Of a stretch of 64,000 nt of DNA, positions 50,101 through 62,340 are shown in pieces. Numbering within the stretch: the first letter of the stretch is position 1; each line of letters starts with the position of its first letter. The DNA comes from Lenzites betulinus. Its lineage: Eukaryota; Basidiomycota; Agaricomycetes; Polyporales; Polyporaceae. Made by a program: the position numbers and the translations under genes. A model generated the notes under the pieces. It saw only the letters and a list, made by a program, of their open reading frames with translations, did no database searches and had not been told where the DNA came from. The stretch spans positions 124,001 through 188,000 of the forward strand of contig JABYQU010000015.1 of the NCBI GenBank assembly GCA_022264855.1. Reading direction: 5' to 3'.

Positions 50101-53100
50101 AATCCAGCTTGCAGATCTCCCGGCTTCTGGTAATGGCATCGCGCTTGTTCACGGAGCTTCAAGAAGGCCTCGGAGATCTCGATGTTGGGAAGGGTGTAGA
50201 TGCGGTTGAGGGAGGTGAAGCAGACGTCCAGTAGCTCGTGCTTGCGGGCCACGTGAGCGAAGCGATTGATGATCCAAGCCGTCTCGTGGTATCCGCGGTA
50301 TCCAAAGGTGTTCGTGCTTCCTGCGGCTGCGCTGCCTTGGTTGCCCGGGGTGATGAGGGGAATGTACGCCTTGTTGATAGCATTGAAGACATTCTGCCGC
50401 CAAGCGACCAAGTCGCTCCAGATCGTGATGTCGTCGCAGATGTTGGGAAGACGTTCTCGCCATGCCTGCAGAAGCATTTTGAGATCGGAAGACCTCTTCT
50501 CCAAGTTCTGAGCGGTTGTGACGGCAAGGGACGCAAAGATCTGTATAGCTTCTTGCAACTCGACGATCTGTTGGAAGTTCTGGAGGAGGGGGATGTGGGC
50601 GGCGGAGAACTGGTGCGGAAGGTTGACCCATTTGCGCAGCGCCAGTTGCATCGCTTCTTCAAGAGTCTTCGTATAGTCCGGGTTCTTGTCGGGTGTTGGC
50701 GACATCTTGAGCAGCCCGATGAAGGCTTCGAAGACGCGTCGTCGCGGCGTTGCTACATCGCGTAGCTGACTGATGTATTCCTCCATCTGAGCGCGATTGT
50801 CGACCCAGTCCTTCGTCCGCCACGCGCTCTCAAGCAACAAGTCAACGTTCTGCTCCTGTTTCCCGAGCTCGAAGAGAATATCCCAGTGCTGCAGCTTCTC
50901 CGCAGCGAGTATCCAGTGGTCCTCCCAAAGGCAGAACTCCGACTCCGAGAAAGGCAACACGCCGGAACGAGTACGGGCCTGCGCGGCTTCGTACGTGTTG
51001 GAAGCTTGCTCCCACATTCCAGCTTGCTCGAAGGCAATCCCAGCGTTGGTCTCGGGGTAGAGCGAACGACGACGCCAGAGGCCGTAGAAGACATCCTCCT
51101 CAGCTAGCTCCGCATACAGTTCGGCGAGGGAGTCGTATATCGTGTCCCGGACAACGATCTCGTCCTCCCGGACGAAAGACAAGGAGGACTCCAGCATCTC
51201 TGTTGCGATGTGCCAAGCGCCGAAGGTCTTGGCAAGATACTTGACGAGGTGAGGGGGCAGCGTCATAGGAGAGGGACAGGCTTGGATACCAGCGAGGAGC
51301 GTCGTGACCACGTTCGGCCGCATCTCTGCCTGTCGGATGTGGTAATCCTTGCTGAGCAACGTGATCATGTGGTGGGTGATATCGGCCTGCTCCCGTCTCG
51401 AGAGGCAAGCCCATGCAGCGGGGAAGACCGAGACCCAAACGTCGTGAGCGACCTGTTTGTCAACGAAGAGCAGGCGCTGCATGGGTTTGATGAAGGCTGA
51501 TGCGCGGTCCAGTGGGAAAGGCGGCGTGGACCACCCAGGCTCGAAAGTACCTCGTCGGTCAGGGGCCACGGACAAGTCGCCTTCGATAGAACCTAGCAAC
51601 AAGTGAAGCGCGAGATAGAGCCAGTTCTGATCAGCCACAGGCTCCCAGTTCTGGACGCCCAAGATATACACAAGCCGGCTGTACAAGGAGCGAGGCACGC
51701 TCACATCCAGGAGATCGATGAACCGCTCGCGAATAGTGTGGTCTGTCGCACGGCATCCGAGAAGGAAGGGGTGCTCCAGACGCGTAGTGAGATCGCTGCG
51801 ACGGAGGGACGTGTCCGTATAGATGTCGTATATGAGCTCCAGGTAGTTGTTGAAGATCACCTCCCCACGCTCGCCGCGAACCTCGTAGACCACCATCTTC
51901 TGCAACAAGCTTGCTTTCTCTTTCATGGTCGGATATGCGTCGCGCCTGTCCATGGCCCAATCTCTGGCAACGTCGAGTAGGTACCGACAAAGGCTGCCGC
52001 TCTTCGACTTGTCGACCAAGACGACCAAGGTGCTCAGCAGCCATTTACGCTGATCGTTGAGGTGCATGACTGCGATAAGGCATACCTCCAGGATCCCGAT
52101 CAGAATCCGGACGAGTACCTCGTAGTTCTGGTTGGCCATGTTAGACTGAATGTGGTCCTTGGCCAGTTTGCTGAGAAGCTTCATGAGGTTGGAACAGTAA
52201 GGTTGGATGCGTTCTGGCGACACTGTTACAACCGTCTTCAACACCATAAGACATCCGCGAAGAGGCGCAGGCCGTGTACTCTCTGAGCTCTGGAGGTTGT
52301 TACCGATGGCTGTGTGAACTGCGGTATGGAACTCGGAGATCTCGCTCTGTGCGAGGTCCTCTTCTTTGGGAAGCGGGAACAGTCGCAGCAGTCGATCCAC
52401 GACGGGATGCAGCGAGTCCTGGAGCACGGGTTCCTCCGAAAATATCCCCTTCCGAACGAGTTTCGTGAGCGAAACGGCATTGTTCCGGTACCACGCATCG
52501 TCTCGCTCAGCAGAAACTAGGTGCAGCACCTTCGCAGAGCTCTGAGCCTGGAGCTTGGTGGCATCCTCCGTGAACTCATTCTGGACAAAGTCGTTGACGA
52601 AAATCAATGGTTAGATCAAAGAACGGGTGTAGCAGGAACATATCTCTTACCTGCTCAAGCGCGCGCGAGAAGTAGTTCAGCTTGATATTGACATCTCCCC
52701 ATCCGCCTGGGGCGATGAGATTGCGGAGGAGGGTCAATGCTCGTGGAACAACCATCGATCTCGATTGCACGTCGAGAGCAGTGGTGGCAAGCCTGATCAG
52801 GTAGCTGACCATATTCTCCCGGAGACCGAGTGGGGTGGTCCACTCCTCGGAGGGCGTAGCGGAAGGAGCTTCGCCACTGGCAGCCGCCGCGGTCGACTTC
52901 TGCTCCCAGTCAAAGATGACCTGCACCAGCTCGACGGATAGAATCCTCGACTCGATGTTGGAGGTAGCCGTCAGCCCGAGCTTCATGAGGTGGTTGGCGA
53001 TGTGGGGGATGAACAGGGCGCGCACGGGGAAGAAGAGGGACGGCTGGGCAACGATGAGGTGGTACACGAGGTTCGTCTGGGTGGAATTGACGCCGTCTTC

Positions 53101-56100
53101 TGCGAGGAGTCGCCTTGTTGTCTTCGCCCATTGTGGGCACCCAGGCTCAGACGACTGAGAACGAAGGAGGATGGGCGCCAAAACATCGAGGGCCTGCTTC
53201 ACAAGGTGTCTGCCCTCAGAGTGCGGCCCCTTCAGCACACCAGTCCACAGCCGTAAGAGGAACTTCGGAGGACCGTCGAAGACGTCGAAGAAACGCGCTG
53301 CGAGGACATTGGCGCTATGCTTCACAAGTGGGTCCTCGTTCACGATGAAGAGCCAGGCACACTTGATGATGTCCTTTTTGGCCTCGTGCAGGAACTCGGA
53401 GTAGTGCTGGACCATGATCGTGGTAACCCTCAAGAACTCGATGAGGACGGCGTCGTCGGCCCCGGGGAAAGAATCCGCGAATCCAGTGTCCGATGCACCC
53501 AGCGGTTGCCAAATGCGGTTGTGTAGATGCAAGATGACGTCGGCGTCCACCAGACCGCCCTTCACCGGGGAATGGGTCGCGTGTATTAGCAGCATGGGGG
53601 TGATGATGTACTGTAGGAAGAGGGCCTTCTGTGCCCACGTATAGGAAGGGTCGTCAAACCAGATTAGGAAACGCAGTAGGATGTTTCTTCGGAAGGCGAG
53701 GTCTTTGCTGAGAGCGACATGCCGGTAGAGGAACTGAATGACGCTGACAACATCGAGGAACTGGCGACGGATGAAGACATTGACGAGGTCAAAGAGGACA
53801 TCGATGCGTGGCGACTGCTCCAGGGCCTGCTTGAATATGGAAAGCATCAAGGTGTACTTCTGCAGTAGCTCTGCTGTGGGGGAGTTGAGGGAGTCCGCGA
53901 GGGGCTCGTTCCTCCACAACGCAAGGACGGCATCGACAGCATGCTGGTTACTGAGGACCCATCCCGGAACGAGCTCCGCAAGATCAGAGCACAGCAGAAG
54001 TCCCGGCATGACCAGGTTGGCATCCCTTCCCTCCAAGCAAGCCACGACGAGTGGTCCAGTTCTCGCGTTGAGCTCCCGTAGCAGATTGGGCGCCAACTTC
54101 GCGCGGAGGATACTTCTCAAGGTGCGTATCTGCATGGGGAAGGCCAGATGCTTCATGAAGTAGTCCATAGCATCAGAAGGGTAGCGGTCGAGATACTTCG
54201 CTAGTGGCGCGGAGAAGGGGCTCTCGCCAGAGAAGTGGAGAGCGGACTCGGTCTGGACGATCGCGTTGACGAGGTTCTCCAGGAAAATGTTGGCGGCGGA
54301 TGGTAGGAGGTGGAAGATGTTCGCCAAGCACACCAGCTTCTTGATCCCGTCGTTCTCCATCAGAGGCAGTCGGGACGACGCCTGCAGCATTTGAGGATCG
54401 GCGACGATGCGGAAATGGTCCAAGAGCTTGTGGCCGATCTCGACCTTGAAGTAGTTGGTCAACAACTCCAAGAGACGTGCCAACCCCTCCAAACCCGGGA
54501 TCGAAAGGCGCTTCGGGTCAGCAAGGTTCATGAGAATGGGACGGAGTCCTGTTTGCAGCAGTTCCTTGGGAAGCCTCGACTGGTGCGTCAATACCGCCCG
54601 GAGACCTTCATGAGCCACCTCTTTGATCTCGGGGGTGGGCGAATACAGCGACTTGAAGTAGACAGTCGTAACCCTGCATTACACGTCAGAAACGCTTGTA
54701 ACGTTCAAGCATCTTATTACCCTTACCTCTGGCGAGTCTGATGCTGCTTGGCGAAGAAATCTGTCATAGGCATCGAAGCGGTCAAGAGCTTGATGCAAGC
54801 GACGCGGAGCTTGATGATGTCCAGACTGCTCTGACGTCCGTTCGTCCTCCCAACGAGGGCCATATCGTCGGCATCTGCCAGCGCGAGAGTCTCGTGCAGG
54901 AGACGAAGAAGTTCGTCGTTGAGCTCGGGTAGAGGGGGTTGCAGGCTGACGCAGTACCGGATGCCCTCGATCATGCCGATCTGGAGCGGGAAAGGAAGGG
55001 CGCGCAACGGCTTCGTATAGATGGAGGCGAGCATACGGTCGCGATGTGGCATGAGCAAGTCATAGATAGACTTCTTGCTGAGCTCGGCAAGCAAGGCGAT
55101 ACAATCTTGGGCAGCCTTGCGAACGATGGGGTTCGGACTGGAGAGTTCCGCGAAGAAGAGCCCGATGACATGCAAGACCCTGTTGTCGCGTAGTTGCTCG
55201 CCGTCGGTTGTCGCCGAGTCTCCACTACTGACGCGAAGAACGCGGTGCAGGACGTCGACGACCGTGTCGGCGTCGTGGGGAAGATCGTGCGGCATGTCCT
55301 TGAGAACATGCAGGAGCATACGCACTAGGTCTACCTCCCGCTCGTTGACCCAACGTACACCAAGATCGGGGATGTTGGTCATGACCCGGATACCACCGCA
55401 TCCTGCGCTCCGACAGATCCAAGCTTCTTCTAGGCATAGGGAGAGGAAACGACTGGCGATCTGGTGGAGAGTGACAACCACGTCGTTAACGGATACCTCG
55501 CCAGTTGTGGCCATCATGGCAAGCTCTCTGATGGAGGCACCAACGAGCTCGAGGGCCTTTTTCGCCTCCTCGGGCTTGTCGCGAGCTAATCCATGCTGCA
55601 GAGCGTCGAGGTAACAGCTGAAGACGGAGCTGGGGTAACGTCGGGCGAGCGCATCCTTGACTGCGTTCCGTCGAACCTCGGATGCGAACAAGAAACGAGA
55701 GAGGTCGGCAAAAGCTTTTTCTGCCTTCTCCCGGACGTCCGGGACGTGGAGCGCATCGTACAAGTTCTCCAGACACCGAACGAAGAGCTCTTCACGCTCA
55801 CGTCCTTTGACGCCCTTCGAGAACTATGTCAGTAAGGACATACGAACGTTCCAGTAGACATCTGATACATACCTCGTGCAAGACCAAACTGAGAGTCTGT
55901 TCGAGGTAGCTGTACGCCACCGGGCGGTACTGCGGCCCGTACTTCGACGTCGAGGAGAAAATCTTGGCGGACAACACCGACATCGGCGTCAACTCGATAC
56001 TACCAGCCTGGGGGCCGAAAAAGAAACGCGCAGTGACCGGCTCCACCTGACTGCGATAGGCGAGCAGTGGTTCCTTCTCAAGGAGCTTACGATTGCGTCC

Positions 56101-58734
56101 GCCCAACTTGCCCAGGATGCGGATAGTGGTGTGTGCATGATTGTAGTTCCCCTGGTTAGGCCTCAGAAGATCGTGGAGCGCCTCCATCAGGTCGCGAAGC
56201 ACTGTGTTTAGCGTTGGATCCAAGAAGTCGGGCGTCAGGTTGTCGATGCAGAGCTCCAGAGTACGGAGGCCTTGAGTGACGAGCTCAGGGGTTCCTCGTA
56301 GCGCCAATGCCAGGGGTTTCATCAGGTAGGTGAGGTAGGGAATCAGGTGCGTCAAGCGGAGGGGCACCGTAAGGAAGAGTTCCACGATCATGTCGCGACT
56401 GGGTCCTTCCGCGCTCTGAAGCTGGCGGGTGAGGCCCTCCAGCATGTCAGGGAGAAGAGGGAGGACTTCCTTGTATAGCAGCTCGAAACGCCCGCCGCCC
56501 CCACCAATGGAGCGAAAGAGACCACGGAGAAGATGGAAGTAGTTTGCTGGCTTGGTGGTTTTGGCCGCTAAAGGGAAGCATTCCATGATCAACTTGCCCA
56601 AATGCGAGGCGAGGATGGACTCGTTGAGTGCCGGAAAGGTGGTCACCGCTTGAAATGCCATCTTGAAGACGCGGATGAGGACGGCGGCGGATTGGTCGTC
56701 GTAGTCTCCAAGCTCAGGGAGGCGGTCCACAAGGTGTCGAAGAACTATAGCAACCAGAGTAGGGGAAGTCGGTTCCTTGGTGAAGAGTGCGCTCGCAAGA
56801 TGCATGAGCACAGGACGTTTCTCAGCGGAGGAGAGGTAGAACCCGATATTGCGCGTCCAGACTTCCTGAAAGATATGCAGGTTTAGCTCGCCCAAAGCCC
56901 CAGCAAGCCAGTCCATAGCATCATGCGCGTCTCTGGTCTCAGTTTCGAAGAAAGCCATCGCTCGAATGCAGCTGTCGAACATCCTGGCAATCAGTGCGCC
57001 GTCCGGGACAGGGGCGTCGCACTTCTTCAGACCTGTAATGAGGCCACGGAAAACGTGCAATATGGTGCGAATTAGATTGCGATACTCTGGCGGGATGATC
57101 AGTTCGTGGTGTTCATGACTCGCGAGGTGTTCATACCTCCAACGTGGTCCTCCGGCTTCTCTGTGGCGTAACATGGGTTCACGAGAGGTCTGGATTTCTC
57201 TATGGCAGCGAAGTCCTGAAACTCTGATGTGCCATCCTTCTCCTTCGCAGTCTTACTGAGTCTCTCCGCTTGTACGGACACCAGGGAGTCCACCTTGTCG
57301 ACGCACGCTTCCAATAGCATTGTCAAGGTGCGCGCAGCGTTCTGGTGAGTGTCCTTCGTCGTCTCAATATCAATGAGATGCAGGATGACCTTGGCGGACA
57401 TGACGTGCATGTGAGTAGAGAGGTAGGGGTTGTGGAGGTGTTGAACAAAGACGGTGAAAATGCGATTAAGATTGGCGGGTGTCAGGTCGCTCCGCAAATG
57501 GTGCAGAATATCTGCTATAGCGGTGAAGAGAGTGATTCTGGTATATTTCGTCAATCTACTTGCCGTTACCCTCGGGCACAACACGTACCTCAGCATTTCC
57601 TTGCCGCCCACAGACGTCCCCAATAGAACGCGTTCGTCGAGCAGTTTGTTGATGTGTGGAAGTAATGCGCGACGATGCGACGTCTGTCCAAGGTGCCTTA
57701 GAAGAGTAGCTAGGTCCTGATACAAACAACTGTTAGTATCCCGCCCAGCACTTTTGAACCCTAAAATTACCTTGCGAGCGTTGATGGACATTGGAGGACA
57801 GTCCTGGAAGAGCCTTATCATTACGAGCACGAGCTTCTCGCCTTCGGCGTCGTACTGCTCGGGCATGCCTCTGACGATGAACACCAGCGACGAGGCACAC
57901 TTCAGCTGGGCAAGCACGTAGTCGGCGTAGATCTGCTCATTCTTGATAGTCGGTGCCACGCCTGCCCAGATTTCGCCCATGGCCTCTGCGTCCTCGCGGG
58001 TCTTCTGTTGTGCAGGGGATTGAACCTCGACGAACGCCAGGAGGTGAGGAATGATGGCGGGCAAATGGGTGATAACGAGAGTGCGATTGCACTGCACAAA
58101 AGGTACAAGCAGGACGTCCATTTCAGTAGCAACCTTGAAACTTCGGATGGCGGGAAGGGAGGTGTTCGGGTCCAGCTTCGAAGAATCTTCCGAAAGCGTT
58201 TCAAGGACGAGTTGCTTCAGATTGTCATGGAGAGTGAAGAGTATGGACTTGTACTCAGTGAAGACGTCCTCGCTAAGAGTGCGCATTCCACGGGTGAGGT
58301 CAATCATCACTTTGCAGCAGGTCACACCCATTTCTTCATTGTCATGGCGGAGCAGGTAGAGCAAGCCATGGAAGAGTGACTGTATCTGCGGACGAACGGG
58401 TTCGACGGAGGGGATGCGATGGAGGATTTCCAGAAGGCTGCGCCGGAACTGAAACTCGAGGCTCTCCTTCTGAAAGCACGGTTCGCCCGTGCGCAAGATG
58501 TCGAGGAGCACGGGGATCATATGAGGGAGCACGCGAATTTCAGCTTCGCGCACGGTGTCTATCATCTCGCGCAGTTCGCATGCAACCGCATATTTCGTTT
58601 TGAGGTCTATTCCAAATGCATGAGAAGAGTGTACAATGTGCATGCATGTTGGACGCACCTATACTGGGGTCTGCGACGCGTGCGGCGCGCAACTCCAGGT
58701 CTGCAGCCGTATGCAGGGGTGGCGTGTTGTCCAT
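47195..58734 (-). CDS. TRA1: Tra1/TRRAP, PIKK-family scaffold of SAGA and NuA4
   Basis: Tra1 is the giant activator-binding subunit shared by SAGA and NuA4. The first exon gives [20 protein letters not shown]; a 58-base intron then joins ADPSI to [20 protein letters not shown]. Very long HEAT-repeat exons follow (58658-57099, 57174-55798, 55763-54723, 54618-52576), then the FAT region in 52607-49584 ([20 protein letters not shown]). The C-terminal PI3K-like fold has [19 protein letters not shown] and [20 protein letters not shown]. In that last stretch the catalytic Asp-Arg-His and Asn of active kinases are missing, as known for Tra1. A FATC end [13 protein letters not shown] precedes the stop at 47195-47197. 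The size, about 11.5 kb, fits the family's 3500 or more residues. Confidence 0.96.
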
Positions 58735-59559
58735 TATGGGCCAGTGGCATACAGTTCGCGGAGTGGATGAGACCAGACAAAGCAAGAGAAGGACACCGAG
58801 GGAGGAGGAGGGAGGAAAGGCAGGAAAGGCCTCGTGTGGCTGAAGCCCGCAGGACGCGGGGGGTACAAAGGAAAGCCACAAAGACGCGCCGGTGACCCCG
58901 AAAGCCTCAAGTCACGTGAGCCTCCCACGCGAGCGTCTAACCGCCCAATCCACCCACGATTGGCCCGTTGCGTGTCCTGCAGGCTTCGATGGGTTCCTTC
59001 ATGTCCCAATGCCTGATGTTGCTATTGCGCACTGCTCGAGATCCTGCCTATAACCTGCGATGCCCTCACCAACAATATGCGGTCAAGCGACGCAGGCTTG
59101 CTACCGAGTTTCGTCGAGCGATTGAGCGTTGAAAGCCGGCGAGAGCGCGCACGAATGTCGCGGGGGTATGTTTGGATCCAACCAGGTTCGCTCCGCCTCC
59201 GGCATAAATGATGCGTCTGCTCTCAGCGTAAGGAGTTGTGTGCCCAAACTCAGTTGAGCTGTGGACGGCTGTGGTCCTGCCCACTGGGGGGCCAAAGCCG
59301 ATCACTTTGATCCTGGCCAACGCTAGCTGGTTTCATCACCATAGAACCGAGCTCAAACGCCGGCAGCGTGTTTTGATCCTCGTATGCCTGCCGCCCCCGC
59401 TCCTGCGGCCCTCGACCCTTCTCTTCCCTAACCCTGTCCATTCGTTCTTCGTCGAGCTGGCCTCTCGCGTTCACAGCTGGACTGTCTCGACTCTTTGAAA
59501 CCGGCTGGACCTCTCATGCTGCAATACCCGAGAAACGTCACGATCCGCCAATTCAGCGA
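58735..59559. other. Divergent intergenic region between TRA1 and the membrane-protein gene
   Basis: 825 bases holding both 5' flanks. ORFs here are short and without recognisable content. A purine-rich stretch (58780-58870) lies close to the TRA1 start. Confidence 0.45.
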
Positions 59560-62024
59560 ATGCCTTCCGGATCCACTCCACTTTCCTTCCCTGAGGATAG
59601 CCATAACATCTTTGCGACAGAGTTTCTGCGCCACCCCGATTTGTGAGTGACCCGTTCGATCCTGGCTACGATCTGCCACGCTTGTCAGATTCGCTCATTC
59701 TGCGTAGTCGTGCGACGGCAGGCTTCTTGTTGGGATGGGTTTTCTGGTGCAGCGTTTCCTACGCGTACAAATCACAGTTTTTCCAGCTGCTAGGATACAC
59801 TTGCTGGACCTTCCTTCGCCGTTCTCGGTCCCGGGCCTCTGATGTAGAAGCGCGCGGATCCGCAGATCCGGAGAAGTACCCTTGGCGTGGAGAAGCTAGC
59901 GTCCAAGGAATGCACTATGAGGCTGCGCTTGTTTTCACCCTCAATCTGTGCTTCGCTTTCGCCAGTTTTGCCGAGTTCAGCTCTATACTCGCATATGACC
60001 CTGGTGGTGCGAATACTGCATGTGGTGCGCTTCACATATGTCCTGCTCACGGAAACCGGAGCTCAAGAGTACACAGCCTTTACAGTCGCATGGGCGAACA
60101 TGGCGGCACAAGCTGCGCGTCTCATTGGATTAGCGATATTGGTACTTCAGCTCAAGCAGCGTATTGGCTGGAGCAAGGAGTTCTACTGCTTGAGCGGTGC
60201 GCTTATAGTCGTCTTGTGTATGTCTCCTGCGTACTCTCTCGAAGCTCTATCTGACATGCAACAGCGTTCATCCTGGCGTTCAATGCTACAAACACTGGGG
60301 ATATCGTACGCGTCCAGACGTTGGGTGTTTCCATCTGTGTCAAGATTCGGTGAGTTCGCGGGTGTCTCCCGACTATACACTACTAATCAACTATCCCCAC
60401 CAGATTCCTGCCCACCGCTCTGCTCGCCGGGGTTGGATTCATCCTGCTGGAGTTATACATGGCCATCCGGTTAATGGGCTGGGAAGACCGTCAACATGGC
60501 TGGGGTCGCATGCTCAAGAAGTCTGCCAACCTCCAGGTCGCGCGGGCCATTAGCCTTCTGCTAATTGACGTGCTGACATTGCCCCCCAATGTTGTGGACA
60601 CGAATGTGCTAGCCCAGTTTATTCCTTTCAGCCTTGCGGCCCTCATAGTCCTCAGTAAGCGTATTCGGTTTCCTCAGCAGTGCTTTTGACTTACAACGCC
60701 TACAGCGGCGTTCAACTGGAGGATTTACGATAACCTGACTAAGCAAGAGTCGGAACCTGAGTTATCGGCCTCCCACCCCTCTCATGGCCCCGTCGCTTTG
60801 CCACCCTCGCGGCCTGAGTACCCGGGATCGCCAGTAGCACCGAGATCACCCCCCGTCGAACCCCAGGACCACGACGTTATCGTCATCGACACCCCCACAG
60901 TGCTTCGCTCCCGTGAAGCCGTAGGTAACACCGCAGACCAGGCAGTTGTGGTGCCGAATAGCGCACCCCCTCGCATGGGTCATGAGCCCGATTTTGCCGA
61001 CCTCCAATCCAGGCAGATCCTACCTTTCCAGGCCCAGTATGCCGAGCGATTGGAGCGGCACATTCACGTGGGTCCTATTGTACCCGCACGTCCTCAGCGG
61101 CAGCGCCCCGATGTGCGAGTGGTCATCGAGGACACAGACACGGCCAGAAACAGCACCATGGGCTCCGATATTATGCGCCTCTCCTCGGCGGCCCCGAGAA
61201 GGCGGATGAAGGACGCGAGGATATGGTCGCCCAGTACTGTCGCGACTCCGTCGGACTACTCCGTTTCGCAGTCTTCTTCTGCCCCCACGCCGACCAGCGC
61301 AACGCGTCATTCCAATCTGTCCATGGCGACGTCCTTCAATCGCTCCATGAGCAGTGGCTCGCGTAACAAGATATCCAGCTTCCTGTCTCGCCATGGGAGC
61401 CGGAAGGTGCGCTCGCCAGCAGAATTGTCCGTCAAGGGGCCGTGGCGCGCCGCCCCGCGCGCATCCTTCGCATCAGGCAGGACGTTCGGCATGCGCGAAG
61501 AGCTCACTCCTGTCGCAGAAAGCAACACGGAGAAGGGATCAGCCCGGCCCAGCTCCAGCACACACAGACTGAGCGCGGCCTCCTCGAAACGCTTGGTGAT
61601 CAGTCGCCCGCATTCGCTGCGCCCGTCGAGGCCGGTTAGCCCGGGACCATCGCGCCTTGGGCTGGGGTTCGCCACGGTGTCCTCGTATCACCGTACATCG
61701 TCGCAGCATCTCACAGTCCCCGACCGTGTACAAACGCCTCCGACGCCTAGCTCCCTGTCGTCGATCCGACCGTCCTCCCAGTATATCGTCCCGATGCCCC
61801 CCACTCCTACTCTGGCCTCCTATGAGCGCGCTACGGGCTCGGGGCGACTGCGCGGGCCGAGGACCCCACCTATGTCAAGCTCGTCGCCCAACCTGCGGAG
61901 TGCTTGGCCGACAGCTGCGGAGGCGGATGAGGACGGCAGACTGGTTGCGCACCGGCGCACGCGTAGCGGTAGCTGCCCAGAGCTACCCCCGCTCGACCTC
62001 GGAAAAGTACCTGCTCTCAGATAG
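59560..62024 (+). CDS. Predicted seven-helix membrane protein with long disordered tail, unrecognised
   Basis: Exon 1 (59560-59642, MPSGSTPLSFPEDSHNIFAT) splices to 59708 and reads HPDF-RATAGFLLGWVFWC. The GTGCGA donor near 59994 and the acceptor near 60061 join AYDPG to AFTVAWANMAAQAARL. Seven hydrophobic segments follow one another: GFLLGWVFWCSVSYAY, ALVFTLNLCFAFASFAEF, VAWANMAAQAARLIGLAILV, CLSGALIVVLFFILAF, ALLAGVGFILLELYMAI, AISLLLIDVLTL and FIPFSLAALIVLTAF. The remaining 400 or so residues, after RIYDNLTKQ, are Ser/Pro/Arg-rich and disordered, with many possible phosphorylation sites. There is no known GPCR, transporter or enzyme motif. The topology is receptor-like, but that is inference only. 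Confidence 0.72.
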
Positions 62025-62340
62025 TGTGGTTTTAGTACTGTGGCCTGTGCTACTGTATACCCATCGCGCTCGGTGTATGCTTGTTCAACACATACGTTGG
62101 TATTGGTCTCCCGTAATCGTTTTCCGTGTACTGCCACTGCCATCGAAAACACTTGGGACAACTGCGGCCCGCTCTAACCTGTGCCACTGCGAACGCGGTC
62201 GTGCCGGTGATGTCAATGCCGCTGCGCGCGCTTGGGCGTCTACCCATCTTTATCTAAACCACCGAAGTCGAACGCTCGCTGCCATACACGTCTCACCACA
62301 CTAGCACCGGGGCACGCGACGTGTCCATAAAACAGGGTAG
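62025..62340. other. Intergenic between the membrane-protein and verprolin genes
   Basis: 316 bases, 3' flank then promoter. No gene is seen. Confidence 0.45.
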
